Source: Krasilnikovia cinnamomea
GTDB lineage: Bacteria; Actinomycetota; Actinomycetes; Mycobacteriales; Micromonosporaceae
Direction: 5' to 3'
NCBI RefSeq assembly: GCF_004217545.1
Contig: NZ_SHKY01000001.1
Span: 6,696,001-6,760,000 of the forward strand
Length of the DNA: 64,000 bases
Shown: in pieces, positions 9,208 to 17,679 of the stretch
Numbering within the stretch: position 1 is the stretch's first letter
Layout of the letters: each line of letters opens with the position of its first letter
Translations under genes and position numbers: made by a program
Notes under the pieces: model-generated
What the model was told of the DNA's origin: nothing
What the model saw: only the letters and a program-made list of their open reading frames with translations
Database searches by the model: none

Positions 9208-9869
9208 TGGAACAGCGATTCGCGCAGGGCGACCGCGACGGCCGAGCCGCGGTCGTTGACCTCGAGCTTGCGGTACAGGCCCCGCAGGTGGGTCTTGACC
9301 GTGTCGTCGCTGACCACCAGGCGCGCGGCGATGGCCTTGTTGGACAGGCCGCCGACGAGCAGGGCCAGCACCTCGCTCTCGCGCTGGGTCAGGCCCAGCC
9401 GGGCACCGGGCCAGAACTCGCCCCGGCGTACGTGGGCGGCGGCCGCGGCCACCCGCCCGGCGAGACCCGGGTCGATGACGATGTCGCCGAGCTGGACGTT
9501 CTCCAGGTGACGGACCAGTTCCTGCCCGTCGACGCGCTTGAGCAGGTACCCGGACGCGCCCGCACGCAGCGCCTGGTACAGGTACTGCTCGTCGTCGTAC
9601 ACGGTGAGGAAGACGACCCTGGTGTCCGGTGCGGCGGCGCGCACGGCCCGGCACACGTCGAGCCCGCTGTCGCGGCGCAGCCGGACGTCGCACAGCACCA
9701 CGTCGGGCCGGTCCGTGGTGACCGCCCGTACCGCACCCGCCTCGTCGCCGGCCGTGCCGATCACCTCGACCACGTCCGGAAAGCGGGACAGCATGGCCCG
9801 CAGTCCCTGCAGCACCATCTCGTGGTCGTCGACCAGCAGTACCCGGATCGGCGTCCGGTGGCTGCTCAC
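9204..9869 (-). CDS. NarL/FixJ-family response regulator
   Basis: 221-aa regulator. The receiver domain (about residues 1-125) has the acidic pair in LLVDDHEMVL, the phospho-acceptor Asp in VLCDVRLRRDSG, Thr in FLTVYDD and Lys in YLLKRVDG. The LuxR-type HTH near the C-terminus reads LTQRESEVLALLVGGLSNKAIAAR in two parts, then VKTHLRGLYRKL. GTG at 9869 is chosen because GAGGAG sits about 9 bases upstream and it precedes the receiver fold directly. It partners with the downstream kinase. Targets are unknown; pntAB and the cbb genes are neighbours. Confidence 0.88.
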   Translation of the reverse strand: MSSHRTPIRVLLVDDHEMVLQGLRAMLSRFPDVVEVIGTAGDEAGAVRAVTTDRPDVVLCDVRLRRDSGLDVCRAVRAAAPDTRVVFLTVYDDEQYLYQALRAGASGYLLKRVDGQELVRHLENVQLGDIVIDPGLAGRVAAAAAHVRRGEFWPGARLGLTQRESEVLALLVGGLSNKAIAARLVVSDDTVKTHLRGLYRKLEVNDRGSAVAVALRESLFH

Positions 9870-10106
9870 GATGACACTCCTCAAGCGAGTCGATACCTCG
9901 CTCGTCGTCGGGTGTGTCCCACCCACGCGACCGGACCCGTCCGATGCGGCGGCATTCCCCCGCCGATGACGGCCTTTGGTCGGCATGGGAATGGTACGGG
10001 CCATGCCCATCGATGTCGAGGGCGACCGCGACCCACGGTGACCCGGCAGGAACCGAGGGTCCACCCGAACATTGCGGAGTTGTGGTCAGCTCCTGACCTG
10101 ATGTCA

Positions 10107-10886
10107 TCAAGATCGGCGGATCGAGGGGTGGGTGGGGGTGGTGGCGTGGAGGTTGCGTAGTGCGTCCACGGTGATTCCGGCGGTGAGGGCGTCGGGTGGG
10201 CGGGGGTGGGGGTGGGGGTCTGCCATGTCGCGGGCCAGGTAGCCGGGCACGACCGCCGCCGCCCCCGGGAACGGCATGTCCCGGTGGTAGGCCGACGTCA
10301 CCACCAGGCAGGTGAGACCGGCCGCGGTGGCGGCGGCCAGCCCGGGCGGGGAGTCCTCCACGGCAACCGCGTCCGGGGCCTCGATCCGCAGCTCCCGTAA
10401 CGCCCGGTCGTACACCTCGGGGTGCGGCTTGAGCCGTGTCACGTCGTCACCGGTGACGGTGGCCGCGAACGCGATGCCGTGGAAGAGGCGTTCGAGCAGC
10501 ACGCTCACCCACTGCCGGCGTCCGGTGGTGGCGACCGCCAGACGCACCCCGCCCTCGCGCAGCCCGGCCATCAGCTCGGGCACGCCGGGCCGGGCGACGA
10601 TCGGCCCGTCGCGCAGCCAGTCGGTGTAGTAGGCGGTCTTGGTCCGGTGCAGGACCTGCGCCAGCCCGTCCGCGTGGGGCAGGCCGCGCTCGGCGAGGTA
10701 CCCGGCCAGGCGGCGCCGGCCCCCGGTGACGGCCAGCAGTTCGCCGTACTCCTCCACGCCCCACTCGTAGGGCAGGCCGTGGTCGCGGAACGCGAGGTTG
10801 AACGCGCGGCGGTGCCCGTCGCGTTCGGTCTCGGCGAGGGTGCCGTCGACGTCGAAGATCACCGCGCGCAGCCGGCGGGCCGTCAT
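10107..10886 (-). CDS. cbbY: CbbY-like HAD phosphatase
   Basis: 259-aa HAD hydrolase. Motif I is FDVDGTLAETE with the nucleophile and acid/base Asp pair, motif II lies in VATTGRR, motif III Lys in RLKPHPEVY and motif IV in AVEDSPPGLAAA. The ETERDGHRRAFN and LLAVTGGRRR segments match CbbY, which dephosphorylates xylulose-1,5-bisphosphate, an inhibitory RuBisCO by-product. It is the last gene of the leftward cbb operon and its ATG overlaps the stop of the type II PRK gene. GGAGG precedes the start by about 9 bases. Confidence 0.85.
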   Translation of the reverse strand: MTARRLRAVIFDVDGTLAETERDGHRRAFNLAFRDHGLPYEWGVEEYGELLAVTGGRRRLAGYLAERGLPHADGLAQVLHRTKTAYYTDWLRDGPIVARPGVPELMAGLREGGVRLAVATTGRRQWVSVLLERLFHGIAFAATVTGDDVTRLKPHPEVYDRALRELRIEAPDAVAVEDSPPGLAAATAAGLTCLVVTSAYHRDMPFPGAAAVVPGYLARDMADPHPHPRPPDALTAGITVDALRNLHATTPTHPSIRRS

Positions 10887-11836
10887 CGTTGGTACACCTC
10901 CTGCATGAGGTGGAACAGCAGCAGTTCCTGGGTGATCGCCAGTGGTTCGCTGTGCGCGCCGTCGGCGAGGCGCCCCAGCCCGCGCGGGATCTCCCGGTCG
11001 TGGCCGACACCGTCCCACAGCGCCTTCTCCAGCAGCCGGGCGTCGTCGGCGGTGGCGTCCGCGTGCACCCGCAGGCAGTCGACCGGGGTGCCGTCGTCGT
11101 CGCGGATGATGTTCAGCGACAGGGCCGTGCCGACGTCGTCGGTGAGCAGGTGGGTCAGCGGCGGATGCTGCACGGTGGGGCGCAGCAGCAGTTCGGCGGT
11201 GGACGGTGTGTCCGGCGGGTCGGAGCCGTCGCGGGCGGGCGCGAACCGCACGACGATGTCGGCGAAGCGCCGCTGCGGCCGGATGTACGCGGCCGAGTCG
11301 GGTTCGCGCCGGGCCAGCTCGCGGCGCACCTCGGACTCGGTGTACCCGCGGCAGGCGGCGTCCCGGCGGATCTTCCACCGGTGCCGGATCTGTTCGGGCG
11401 GGTCGAGGAAGACGGTGATGTCGAAGCAGGCCCGCGACAGCTTGGAGAACAGTGGGAACAGGCCCTCGACGATGACGAACGGGCGGGGGCGCAGGTACTC
11501 GGTCCGGGCGAACGTGCCGGTGCGGTGGTCGTACACCGGTTTGAGGATGGGTTGACCGGTGGCCAGCATCTGCAGGTGCTGTTCCATGATGTCGAGGTAG
11601 TTGGCGTCGGGGGACAGCGCGGTCAGCGGCAGCACCCGTAGCTGCGCCCGGTCGTAGCGGTGGTAGTCGTCCACGCCGATCGTGGTGCACCGGTGCGCGC
11701 CGATGGCCGCGGCGAGTCCCCGCGCCAGGGTCGTCTTGCCGGATCCGCTGTCGCCGCCCACGGCCAGCATGACCGGCCGGGTCTCGGCGGGCTCGCTCCC
11801 GCGCGAGCGCATCATCCGGATGAGCTTGTCGGACAT
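10883..11836 (-). CDS. Phosphoribulokinase, type II-like (cyanobacterial/plant lineage)
   Basis: 317-aa P-loop kinase. Walker A is GGDSGSGKTT near residues 27-36. Type II PRK hallmarks follow in order: VDDYHRYDR, LSPDANYLDIMEQ, KPVYDHRTG, VIVEGLFPL, WKIRRDAACRG and AYIRPQRRFADIVVR. Expected reaction: ribulose-5-phosphate plus ATP to ribulose-1,5-bisphosphate. A C-terminal region of about 110 residues replaces the typical type II end. It lies 7 bases after a type I PRK gene, which is redundant on paper. Alternatives are a uridine-kinase-like activity or a regulatory paralogue. Confidence 0.8.
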   Translation of the reverse strand: MSDKLIRMMRSRGSEPAETRPVMLAVGGDSGSGKTTLARGLAAAIGAHRCTTIGVDDYHRYDRAQLRVLPLTALSPDANYLDIMEQHLQMLATGQPILKPVYDHRTGTFARTEYLRPRPFVIVEGLFPLFSKLSRACFDITVFLDPPEQIRHRWKIRRDAACRGYTESEVRRELARREPDSAAYIRPQRRFADIVVRFAPARDGSDPPDTPSTAELLLRPTVQHPPLTHLLTDDVGTALSLNIIRDDDGTPVDCLRVHADATADDARLLEKALWDGVGHDREIPRGLGRLADGAHSEPLAITQELLLFHLMQEVYQR

Positions 11837-11843
11837 CGCGCCG

Positions 11844-12716
11844 TCACGCCCGGGCCCTGCGCTGCATGAGGCGCAGGATCATCGGGGTGAAGATCAGCTG
11901 CATGGCGAGTTCCATCTTCCCGCCCGGGGCGACGATCACGTTGGGCCGCGACATGAACGAGTCGTGCAGCATCGACAGCAGGTACGGGAAGTCGATGCCC
12001 TTCGGGTCGGCGAACCGGATGACCAGGAAGCTCTCGTCGGCGGTCGGGATGGTCCGGGCGATGAACGGGTTCGACGTGTCCACCGTGGGCACCCGCTGGA
12101 AGTTGATGTGGGTCTGGGAGAACTGCGGGCAGATGTGGTGCACGTAGTCCGGCAGCCGCCGCAGGATCGTGTCCATCACAGCCTCGTCGGAGTAGCCGCG
12201 CTGGGTGCGGTCGCGGTGCAGCTTCTGGATCCACTCCAGGTTGATGATCGGCACCACCCCGATGCGCAGGTCCGCGTGGCGGGCGACGTCGGCGTCCGGG
12301 GTCACGATCGCGCCGTGCAGCCCCTCGTAGAACAGCAGGTCGGTGCCGGGCGGGACGTCCTCCCACGCGGTGAACGTGCCGGCGTCCTGGCCGTACGGGG
12401 CGGCCTCCTCGTCGTCGTGCAGGTAACGGCGGATCCGGCCGGTGCCGGTGCGGCCGTACTGTTCGAAGAGGGTGGCCAGCTCGGGCAGCAGGTTGGCCTC
12501 GGGGGAGAAGTGGCAGAAGTTGACGTTGCCGGCCGCGGCGGCCTCGGCCATCGCCTTCTTCATCTCCTCCCGGTCGTAGCGGTGGAACGAGTCGCCCTCG
12601 ACGATGGCCGCGCTCAGCCCTTCCCGGCGGAAGATGTGCTGGAACGTCCGGGTGACCGACGTGGTGCCCGCGCCCGAGGAGCCGGTGATGGCCACGACGG
12701 GGTGTTCGGCCGACAT
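11844..12716 (-). CDS. cbbP: Phosphoribulokinase, type I (proteobacterial form)
   Basis: 290-aa kinase of the length and character of the Rhodobacter-type allosteric PRK. It has AITGSSGAGTTSV (P-loop), GDSFHRYDREEM, NFCHFSPEANLL, LFYEGLHGA, NLEWIQKLHRD, VDTSNPFIARTIPT and RFADPKGIDFPYLL. It makes the RuBisCO substrate ribulose-1,5-bisphosphate. Its ATG overlaps the FBPase stop by one base (TGATG). Together with FBPase it forms the regenerative arm of the leftward operon. Confidence 0.92.
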   Translation of the reverse strand: MSAEHPVVAITGSSGAGTTSVTRTFQHIFRREGLSAAIVEGDSFHRYDREEMKKAMAEAAAAGNVNFCHFSPEANLLPELATLFEQYGRTGTGRIRRYLHDDEEAAPYGQDAGTFTAWEDVPPGTDLLFYEGLHGAIVTPDADVARHADLRIGVVPIINLEWIQKLHRDRTQRGYSDEAVMDTILRRLPDYVHHICPQFSQTHINFQRVPTVDTSNPFIARTIPTADESFLVIRFADPKGIDFPYLLSMLHDSFMSRPNVIVAPGGKMELAMQLIFTPMILRLMQRRARA

Positions 12717-13786
12717 CAGCGGGCTCCCCGGAACATCGAGCGCACGTTGAACAGCGAACCGTCGAAGCTGTCGTCGTCGGGTTCGTAGTGGTAGCGCTCG
12801 ACGCGTTCGACCTCGGCGCGGGAGCCGAAGACCAGCGGCGCGCCCTGGTGCAGCCGGGCGGGGCTGAGCTCCAGCACCCGGGAGCGGCCGGTGCTGGCCC
12901 GGCCGCCCGCCTGCTCGATCAGGTACGCGACCGGGTTGCACTCGTACATCAGCCGCAGGCCGCCGGGGTGGGTGGGGTCGCGGCTGTCGGCCGGGTACAG
13001 CACCACGCCGCCGCGGGTGAGGATGCGGAAGACGTCGGCGGCCAGGGACGCCACCCAGCGCATGGTGAAGTCGTGCTCGCGGGGGCCGCTGCGCCCGGCC
13101 AGGCATTCGCCGATGTAGCGGCGTACCGGTGCCTCCCAGAAGCGTTCGTTGGCGCTGTTGATGGCGAACTCCCGGGTCTGCTCGGGCACACGCATCTGGG
13201 GGTGGGTGAGCACGAACGCGCCGATGTCGCGGTCCAGGGTGAAGCCGTCCACCCCGTCGCCGGTGGTGAGGATGAGCATGGTGGCGGGGCCGTACAGGGC
13301 GAAGCCGGCGCAGACCTGTTCGGTGCCGGGCTGCAGGAAGTCATCGACGCGCGCCTCGCCGCCGGGGCGGGGGCTGCGCAGCACGGAGAAGATCGTGCCG
13401 ACGGACAGGTTCACGTCCAGGTCGCTGGAGCCGTCGAGCGGGTCGAACAGCAGCAGGTACTTGCCGCGCCGGTAGGGCGCGGGGATCGGCAGGATGCCCG
13501 CCGACTTGCCGGATGCGATGGCGGCCAGGTGCCCGCCCCACAGGGTCTCGGCGACCATCGCCTCGTTGCTGGCCAGGTCGAGGCGGTGCTGCACCCTGCC
13601 GGAACCCGCCCCGTCGGCGGCGAGCTCGCCCCGGTTCACCTGGTTGGCGATGATCTTCACGGCGGTGGCGATCGCGTTGAGCAGGCCGGAGAAGTCGCCC
13701 GTGGAGTCGAGGTGGCGGTGCTCCTGCTCGATGGTGTGCCGGGTGAGGGTGATGCGCCCGAGCGGGCCGTCGGTCAGGGTGGGCAC
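12716..13786 (-). CDS. cbbF: Fructose-1,6-bisphosphatase class I
   Basis: 356-aa enzyme converting fructose-1,6-bisphosphate to fructose-6-phosphate, in the Calvin cycle here. The Li-sensitive phosphatase motif is FDPLDGSSDLDVN; RRYIGECLAG, VVLYPADSRDP and LMYECNPVAYLIEQAGGRAS are class I FBPase signatures. A long open frame extends upstream, but homology begins at PTLTDGPLGRITL, so GTG 13786 is chosen; its ribosome site (GGGAAA) is weak. It lies 80 bases after cbbR on the same strand and may share its transcript. Sedoheptulose bisphosphatase activity is possible, since no separate SBPase is seen. Confidence 0.92.
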   Translation of the reverse strand: MPTLTDGPLGRITLTRHTIEQEHRHLDSTGDFSGLLNAIATAVKIIANQVNRGELAADGAGSGRVQHRLDLASNEAMVAETLWGGHLAAIASGKSAGILPIPAPYRRGKYLLLFDPLDGSSDLDVNLSVGTIFSVLRSPRPGGEARVDDFLQPGTEQVCAGFALYGPATMLILTTGDGVDGFTLDRDIGAFVLTHPQMRVPEQTREFAINSANERFWEAPVRRYIGECLAGRSGPREHDFTMRWVASLAADVFRILTRGGVVLYPADSRDPTHPGGLRLMYECNPVAYLIEQAGGRASTGRSRVLELSPARLHQGAPLVFGSRAEVERVERYHYEPDDDSFDGSLFNVRSMFRGAR

Positions 13787-13866
13787 GGTGGTTTCCCAAC
13801 GGTCGGGCCGCGTCCGCGGCGTCCTCAGGATGCCCAGGACCGTACGGCGGGACGCGGGCGACCGCC

Positions 13867-14778
13867 TCACCCGCGCGGGCGGGTGGACGGATGAGATCGG
13901 GCCACCCGGAACACCAGCTCGCCCGCCCGCTCGGGATCGGTCAGGTGCTTCAGGAACAGCGCGGTGGTGGCGGTCGGGGCGGCGGTGGTGACGGCGTGCC
14001 AGGGCCGGCTCAGCGGGGTGCCGGGCGCGGGCACCCGGCGCAGCGTGCCGGCGCGCAGGTGGTGCTCGACGGCGTCCGTGGAGACCAGGGTGACGCCCAG
14101 CCCGAGAGCCGCCGAGGACACCACCGCCCCGACCGAGCCGAGGGTGAGCAGCGGCGGGTCGATCCCGATCCGGCGCAGCAGCGCCAGCGTCGCGTCCCGG
14201 GTGCCCGAGCCGGCCTCGCGCAGCAGCCAGGTCACCGCGCCCAGGTCGAGAGTGGGCCCCGCGCCCGGGTCGGGTGCCGCCACCAGCACCATCGAGTTCG
14301 CCCGGGTGGCCCGGGTGACCTGGCCCGCGCCCGGGCGCCCGCCGATGACCACGTCGAGCCGGTGGTCGGCCAGCAGCGCCGACACCCGGTCGCGGACGTC
14401 GATGTCGAGGGTCACCTCGACCTGCGGGTAGCGCTGCCGGAACGACGCCAGCAGACCCGGGATCAGGGCCTCCCCGGCCGTGGTGACCGCGCCGATGCGC
14501 AGCCGGCCGCGTTCGGCGTCGGCACCGCGGCGGGCGGCGGCGACGCTCTCGTCGAGCAGGCCGAGGATGCGCCGCGCGTACCCGGCGAAGACCGCGCCCG
14601 CCTCGGTGAGCCGCAGCCCTCGGCCGCTGCGTTCGAACAGCGTGACGCCCACCTCGGCGTGCAGCGCGGCCAGCGACGCCGACACGGCCGACTCGGTGAC
14701 CGACAGCCGCTGGGCCGCCGCCCGGGCGGAGCCGCACTCGTGGATCGCCAGGAACGTCTGCAGCCGCGCGGGGGTCAT
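13867..14778 (-). CDS. cbbR: LysR-family regulator CbbR
   Basis: 303-aa LysR regulator. The N-terminal winged HTH reads LQTFLAIHECGSARAAAQRL and SVTESAVSASLAALHAE, followed by a typical LysR effector-binding domain. Divergent position 87 bases from cbbL is the classic CbbR arrangement, so it probably activates cbbLSX in response to a metabolite such as RuBP or NADPH. It also heads the leftward run cbbF-cbbP-PRK-cbbY, so autoregulation would affect these genes too. The ATG at 14778 is the only sensible start. Confidence 0.9.
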   Translation of the reverse strand: MTPARLQTFLAIHECGSARAAAQRLSVTESAVSASLAALHAEVGVTLFERSGRGLRLTEAGAVFAGYARRILGLLDESVAAARRGADAERGRLRIGAVTTAGEALIPGLLASFRQRYPQVEVTLDIDVRDRVSALLADHRLDVVIGGRPGAGQVTRATRANSMVLVAAPDPGAGPTLDLGAVTWLLREAGSGTRDATLALLRRIGIDPPLLTLGSVGAVVSSAALGLGVTLVSTDAVEHHLRAGTLRRVPAPGTPLSRPWHAVTTAAPTATTALFLKHLTDPERAGELVFRVARSHPSTRPRG

Positions 14779-14865
14779 GGCGTCACGATAGACAAGCGAA
14801 TCCTCAAGTGTCGACGGGGAAAGCTCGCTGGACGGATTGACTGTCCGGGCGGCAGTGTCGAGCGC
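14779..14865. promoter_or_regulatory. cbbR-cbbL divergent promoter with probable CbbR sites
   Basis: This 87-base gap must hold both promoters. GACA at 14791-14794 and TGTC at 14809-14812 form a dyad of the size LysR proteins bind. AGTGTCGA occurs at 14807-14814 and again at 14854-14861, giving a second possible half-site close to the cbbL start. The CbbR assignment rests on position; exact boxes are inferred. Confidence 0.55.
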
Positions 14866-16299
14866 ATGACCAATGAGGACAGGTGGAACCCCGGGGTTCA
14901 CAGCTACGCGAGCATGGGCTACTACAACGCCGACTACGTCCCCAAGGACACCGACGTGATCGCCGTGTTCCGGGTGACGCCGCAGCCCGGGGTCGACCCC
15001 CTCGAAGCCGCCGCCGCGGTGGCCGGAGAGTCGTCGACCGCCACCTGGACCGTGGTGTGGACCGACCGGCTCACCGCGAACACCCACTACCAGGCCAAGG
15101 CGTACCGGGTGGATCCCGTGCCCGGGCGGCCGGGGGAGTACTTCGCGCACGTCGCGTACGACATCGACCTGTTCGAGGAGGGGTCGATCGCGAACCTGAC
15201 GTCGTCCATCATCGGCAACGTCTTCGGCTTCAAGCCGCTGCTGGCGCTGCGCCTGGAGGACATGCGCATCCCCGTCGCGTACGTGAAGACCTTCCAGGGT
15301 CCGGCGCACGGCATCGTGATGGAACGCGAGGTCCTCAACAAGTACGGCCGCCCCCTGCTCGGCGCCACGGTCAAGCCGAAGCTGGGCCTGTCGGCCCGCA
15401 ACTACGGCCGCGTGGTCTACGAGGCGTGCCGGGGCGGCCTGGACTTCACCAAGGACGACGAGAACATCAACTCGCAGCCGTTCATGCGCTGGCGCGACCG
15501 GTTCCTGTACTGCATGGAGGGGGTGAACCGGGCGATCGCCGAGACCGGCGAGAGCAAGGGCCACTACCTCAACGTCACCGCGGCGACCGTCGAGGAGATG
15601 TACGAGCGGGCCGAGTTCGCCAAGGAACTGGGCAGCGTCATCATCATGATCGACCTGACGGTCGGCTACACGGCCATGCAGTCGATGGCCAACTGGGCCC
15701 GCCGCAACGGTGTGCTGCTGCACCTGCACCGGGCGGGGCACTCGACGTACACCCGGCAGAAGACGCACGGCGTGAGCTTCCGCGTCATCGCCAAGTGGTG
15801 CCGCCTCATCGGGGTCGACCACGTGCACGCCGGGACCGTGGTGGGCAAGCTCGAAGGCGACCCCGCGACCACCCGCGGCTTCTACGACACGCTGCGCCTG
15901 GACCACGTCCCGGCCAACCCCGCCAACGGCATCTACGTCGAGCAGGACTGGGCCAGCATGCCCGGGGTCATGCCGGTCGCGTCCGGCGGCATCCACGCGG
16001 GCCAGATGCACCAGCTCATCGACCTGCTCGGCGAGGACGTCATCCTGCAGTTCGGCGGCGGCACCATCGGGCACCCGATGGGCATCGCGGCCGGCGCCGA
16101 GGCCAACCGGGTGGCGCTGGAAGCCATCATCAAGGCCCGCAACGAGGGCAAGGACCTGCTCAAGGAGGGCCCCACCGTGCTGCGGGCCGCCGCCCAGCGC
16201 TGCGGGCCGCTCGACGCCGCGCTGTCCACCTGGGGCGACGTCACGTTCGACTACGCCGCCACCGACGCCCCCGACGTCGTCGTCACCGCCAGCCGATAG
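14866..16299 (+). CDS. cbbL: RuBisCO large subunit, form I (red-type)
   Basis: 477-aa catalytic subunit fixing CO2 (and O2) onto ribulose-1,5-bisphosphate. The catalytic Lys170 lies in TVKPKLGLS, the carbamylated Lys196 in GGLDFTKDDEN, and the loop 6 Lys328 in TVVGKLEGD. HRAGHSTYTRQ and SGGIHAGQMHQL supply the catalytic His and phosphate-binding residues, so it should be active, not a RuBisCO-like protein. Red-type (IC/ID/IE) is inferred from the CbbX partner and long small subunit. The start follows the homology; the longer upstream open frame is antisense to cbbR. cbbS follows after 12 bases. Confidence 0.97.
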   Translation: MTNEDRWNPGVHSYASMGYYNADYVPKDTDVIAVFRVTPQPGVDPLEAAAAVAGESSTATWTVVWTDRLTANTHYQAKAYRVDPVPGRPGEYFAHVAYDIDLFEEGSIANLTSSIIGNVFGFKPLLALRLEDMRIPVAYVKTFQGPAHGIVMEREVLNKYGRPLLGATVKPKLGLSARNYGRVVYEACRGGLDFTKDDENINSQPFMRWRDRFLYCMEGVNRAIAETGESKGHYLNVTAATVEEMYERAEFAKELGSVIIMIDLTVGYTAMQSMANWARRNGVLLHLHRAGHSTYTRQKTHGVSFRVIAKWCRLIGVDHVHAGTVVGKLEGDPATTRGFYDTLRLDHVPANPANGIYVEQDWASMPGVMPVASGGIHAGQMHQLIDLLGEDVILQFGGGTIGHPMGIAAGAEANRVALEAIIKARNEGKDLLKEGPTVLRAAAQRCGPLDAALSTWGDVTFDYAATDAPDVVVTASR

Positions 16300-16311
16300 G
16301 AGACCACAGAC

Positions 16312-16737
16312 ATGTATCTGCGCCACGGAGCCTTCTCCTACCTGCCCGAGCTGACCGACGACGAGATCGCCGCGCAGGTCCGGTACGCCCTCGACAACGG
16401 CTGGCCCGTCTCGGTCGAGTACACCGACGACCCGCACCCGCGCAACGTGTACTGGGACATGTGGGGCCTGCCCATGTTCGACCTCACCGAACCCGACGCG
16501 GTGGTGCGTGAGATCCAGGACTGCCGGGCCGCGTTCCCGCAGCATTACGTACGGGTGCTGGCGTACGACGCGCGGCTGGGGCGCCAGACCACGGCGCTGA
16601 GCTTCCTCGTCCAGCGGCCCGCGCACGAGCCCGGCTTCCGCCTGGTCCGCACCGAGGCCCACGACCGGGTGCAGCGCTACTCGTTCCAGCCGTACGCGAC
16701 CGAGGCGCCCACCGGGGCGCGGTACGCGGCGCCATGA
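16312..16737 (+). CDS. cbbS: RuBisCO small subunit
   Basis: 141-aa small subunit of the L8S8 enzyme. HGAFSYLPELTDDEIAAQV, VEYTDDPHPRNVYWDMWGLPMF (split here: WDMWGLPMF is the key block) and ALSFLVQRP are family signatures. It is longer than green-type small subunits (about 110-118 aa), with an extra C-terminal segment as in red-type enzymes. AGGAG stands 10 bases before the ATG. Its stop overlaps the cbbX start (ATGA). Confidence 0.95.
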   Translation: MYLRHGAFSYLPELTDDEIAAQVRYALDNGWPVSVEYTDDPHPRNVYWDMWGLPMFDLTEPDAVVREIQDCRAAFPQHYVRVLAYDARLGRQTTALSFLVQRPAHEPGFRLVRTEAHDRVQRYSFQPYATEAPTGARYAAP

Positions 16738-17669
16738 CCACCGCCGGGTTCTCGATGCGGCCCGCGGGAGCGCGGCAGGAGCCGGAACTGCTGCCCGACG
16801 ACGCGCGCATCGACCTCAACGCGGACGAGGCCGCCGCGAAGGCCCGCGCGGTGCTGGCCGACTTCGACCGCGACACCGTGGGGCTCACCGCGGTCAAGCG
16901 GCGCCTCGCCGAGATCGCGGCGCTGCTGCTGGTGAGCCGGGCCCGGACCCGGTTCGGACTCTCGGCCAGCAAACCGTCGCTGCACATGAGCTTCACCGGC
17001 GGTCCCGGCACCGGCAAGACCACGGTGGCGATGCGGATCGCGGAGATGCTGCACGCGCTGGGCTACCTGCGCACGCCGCGGGTGGTCGCGGTGACCCGCG
17101 ACGACCTGGTCGGGCAGTTCATCGGACACACCGCGCCGAAGACGAAGGAGGCGATCGCCCGGGCGGCCGGCGGGGTGCTGTTCATCGACGAGGCGTACTA
17201 CCTGCACCGCCCGGAGAACGAACGCGACTACGGGCAGGAGGCCATCGAGATCCTGCTGCAGGAGATGGAGTCCGAGCGCGGCTCGCTGGTGGTGGTGTTC
17301 GCCGGGTACGCGGACCGGATGGAGAAGTTCCTGTCGTCCAACCCCGGCCTCAGCTCCCGGGTGGCCCACCACATCCGCTTCGACGACTACAGCCACGACG
17401 AGCTGGTGCGGATCGCCGAGCTGATGCTGTCGCGCGACAGCTACTCGTTCACGCCGGACGCGCGGGCGGCGTTCGACGCGTACGTCGATCTGCGGATGGC
17501 GATGCCGCGGTTCGCGAACGCCCGCAGCATCCGCAACGCGCTCGAACGGTGCCGGTTGCGGCAGGCGATCCGGCTGGCCGCGCTGCGCGAGCCGATCGGT
17601 CTGGCCGAGCTGACCACGCTGACCGCGGCCGACGTACGGGGCAGCAGCGTCTTCGCCCAGGCGGGCTGA
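16734..17669 (+). CDS. cbbX: Red-type RuBisCO activase CbbX (AAA+)
   Basis: 311-aa AAA+ ATPase that remodels inhibited red-type RuBisCO by pulling on the large-subunit C-terminus. Walker A GGPGTGKTT is at 89-97, Walker B GVLFIDEAYYL near 147-157, and the pore-loop region includes QFIGHTAPKTKEA. MESERGSLVVVFAGYADRM and the arginine-finger segment PGLSSRVAHHIRFDDY are typical. It has an N-terminal extension of about 30 residues compared with the proteobacterial protein. Last gene of the rightward cbb operon, followed by a strong hairpin. Confidence 0.95.
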   Translation: MTTAGFSMRPAGARQEPELLPDDARIDLNADEAAAKARAVLADFDRDTVGLTAVKRRLAEIAALLLVSRARTRFGLSASKPSLHMSFTGGPGTGKTTVAMRIAEMLHALGYLRTPRVVAVTRDDLVGQFIGHTAPKTKEAIARAAGGVLFIDEAYYLHRPENERDYGQEAIEILLQEMESERGSLVVVFAGYADRMEKFLSSNPGLSSRVAHHIRFDDYSHDELVRIAELMLSRDSYSFTPDARAAFDAYVDLRMAMPRFANARSIRNALERCRLRQAIRLAALREPIGLAELTTLTAADVRGSSVFAQAG

Positions 17670-17679
17670 GTCCCGCCGC

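Noticed and set aside
13787..14737. Long N-terminal extension of the FBPase frame
   Set aside because: The extension runs through cbbR in a different frame and is compositionally biased; FBPase homology begins at 13786.
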